NCBI GenBank assembly: GCA_016721925.1
Contig: JADKHE010000008.1
Span: forward strand, 1 to 64,000
DNA length: 64,000 nt
Source of the DNA: Candidatus Skiveiella danica
GTDB lineage: Bacteria > Pseudomonadota > Gammaproteobacteria > Burkholderiales > Burkholderiaceae_C
Direction: 5' to 3'
Shown here: positions 61,949 to 64,000 of the stretch, piece after piece
Position numbering within the stretch: position 1 is the stretch's first letter
How the letters are laid out: the number at the start of each line of letters is the position of its first letter
Position numbers and translations under genes: made by a program
The notes under the pieces: generated by a model
Databases searched by the model: none
What the model was told of the DNA's origin: nothing
What the model saw: the letters and a program-made list of their open reading frames with translations, nothing else

Positions 61949-62864
61949 ATGACAAACCCGAAACCGCCTCCCTCCCCGGAACCCTTGACGCCAAGCTCCG
62001 AGGACGCTGCGCCGCCCAGCGTTCTGGTGTTCAACGCCAGCGACCCTACGGGTGCCGGTGGAGTGACCGGTGACGTCCTGTCCATTGCATCGGTCGGCGG
62101 TCATGCCTTGCCGGTGGTCACGGGCGCCTATGTCCGCGATACCACCCGGATCTTCGATTTCTTCGCCTTTGAGGAGGAGGCGGTCGCCGAGCAGGCGCGA
62201 GCCATCCTCGAGGATGCGCCGGTGCAGGTCATCAAGGTCGGTTTTGCCGGAAGCCCCGAGAATGTCAGCGCGATTGCCGAACTGGCCTCCGACTATTCCG
62301 AGGTCCCGTTGATTGCCTGGATGCCCGACCTTTCCTGGTGGGAGGAGGGGCAGATCGACACCTACCAGGATGCGGTCCGCGAACTGCTGTTGCCACAAAC
62401 CACCGTGTTGGTAGGAAACCACAGTACCTTGTGGCGCTGGCTGTTGCCGGACTGGACGTCGGACAAGAGCCCGAGTGCGCGCGACATCGCCAAGGCGGCA
62501 GCCGAGATGGGCGTTTCCTACGTGCTGGTCACCGGCATTGTTCTGCCCGACCAGTTCATCGAGAACGTGCTGGCCACACCGCAGACCGTCATGGGCAGCG
62601 AGAAGTTCGAGCGATTCGATGCCTCTTTCGCGGGCGCCGGCGACACACTGGCGGCCGCGCTGGCCGCACTGATCGGAGCCGGAAGCGACCTCTCGGAAGC
62701 CACCAGCGAAGCGCTGAGTTATCTGGACCGTTGCCTGGACGCGGGTTTTCGGCCCGGCATGGGCGCGGTCGTTCCGGACCGCCTTTTCTGGGCCCAACCC
62801 GAGGACGACGATGCCGAGGATGATGAAAGTGCCGCAGCCCCCGACCTTTACGAAATGCCCTTCA

Positions 62865-62881
<17 letters not shown>
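61949..62881 (+). CDS. Hydroxymethylpyrimidine/phosphomethylpyrimidine kinase (ThiD-like)
   Basis: 310 residues, ribokinase fold. VLVFNASDPTGAGGVTGDVLSIASVGGHALPVVTGAYVRDT corresponds to the ThiD N-terminus with substrate-binding segment; FDASFAGAGDTLAAALAALIG is the ATP-binding loop with catalytic Asp. The Pro-rich N-terminus and acidic C-terminal tail are additions. ThiD phosphorylates HMP in thiamine synthesis; the altered NASDPTG suggests it may not be the main thiamine enzyme. Overlaps hemL by 17 bp. Confidence 0.85.

Positions 62882-64000
<1,119 letters not shown>

Overview
The window is GC-rich, densely packed chromosomal DNA of a betaproteobacterium. Gene content and order point to Burkholderiales, most likely Comamonadaceae (Hydrogenophaga/Acidovorax-like). 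The supporting blocks are a cox cluster ending in SCO1 beside rpoH, the pyrimidine block yqgE-ruvX-pyrR-pyrB-pyrC', and rubredoxin-pilGHIJ-chpA divergent from thiD-hemL. No ribosomal RNA, CRISPR array or intact mobile element was seen. The genus is an inference from gene order.

Layout. 1-10 kb: surface polysaccharide region on the minus strand (lytic transglycosylase, galE, two adjacent GDP-mannose 4,6-dehydratase-type genes, GDP-fucose synthase, WecA/MraY-like initiating transferase, NusG/RfaH-like factor, O-antigen ligase/polymerase, small secreted protein) interrupted by a FitA/FitB-type toxin-antitoxin pair. 10.1-11.2 kb: rpoH behind a perfect CIRCE operator. 11.3-20.5 kb: caa3-type cytochrome c oxidase and its assembly genes (coxB, coxA, a 37-residue protein, ctaG, DUF2970, coxC, DUF2909, SURF1, a SCO-like protein, ctaA, a frameshifted ctaB, SCO1). 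20.5-34.8 kb: mixed housekeeping genes (DUF2244, BioC-like methyltransferase, ComF, TrmL, MaoC, ParA-like, KefB/C, TauE/SafE, TRIC channel, GNAT, thiolase, cytochrome c4-like, MoxR-VWA operon, hemerythrin). 34.8-41.2 kb: tamA-tamB followed by tRNA-Arg(CCU), which overlaps the tamB stop. 41.3-45.7 kb: ParA, ArsR-type regulator, divergent FbpB/FbpC-type iron transporter genes around a Fur-like site. 45.7-50.5 kb: plsC and the pyrimidine operon. 50.5-52 kb: photolyase. 52-61.9 kb: the Chp/Pil chemosensory operon for type IV pili. 61.9-64 kb: thiD-like kinase and hemL, cut by the window end.

The most unusual signal is a dispersed short repeat (about 50-70 bp). It has a fixed architecture, (A/G)TAGC, exactly 15 nt, then a GACGC-like block that usually continues TGGGAA. 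Ten copies on both strands, plus one weak candidate, lie in 64 kb. Most are intergenic, but one is inside kefB/C, one inside tamB, and one supplies the plsC stop codon. Two genes (gmd and ctaB) carry apparent single-base indels in short homopolymers, which could be assembly errors or real lesions.

How the genes work together: the first block would make GDP-L-fucose-type sugars and assemble a glycan, with the NusG-like factor helping long-operon transcription; the cox block encodes and matures a terminal oxidase (haem A via CtaB/CtaA, copper via SCO/CtaG/SCO-like); tamA/B serve outer-membrane assembly; pyrR/B/C' control and carry out pyrimidine synthesis; pilGHIJ-chpA control twitching pili.
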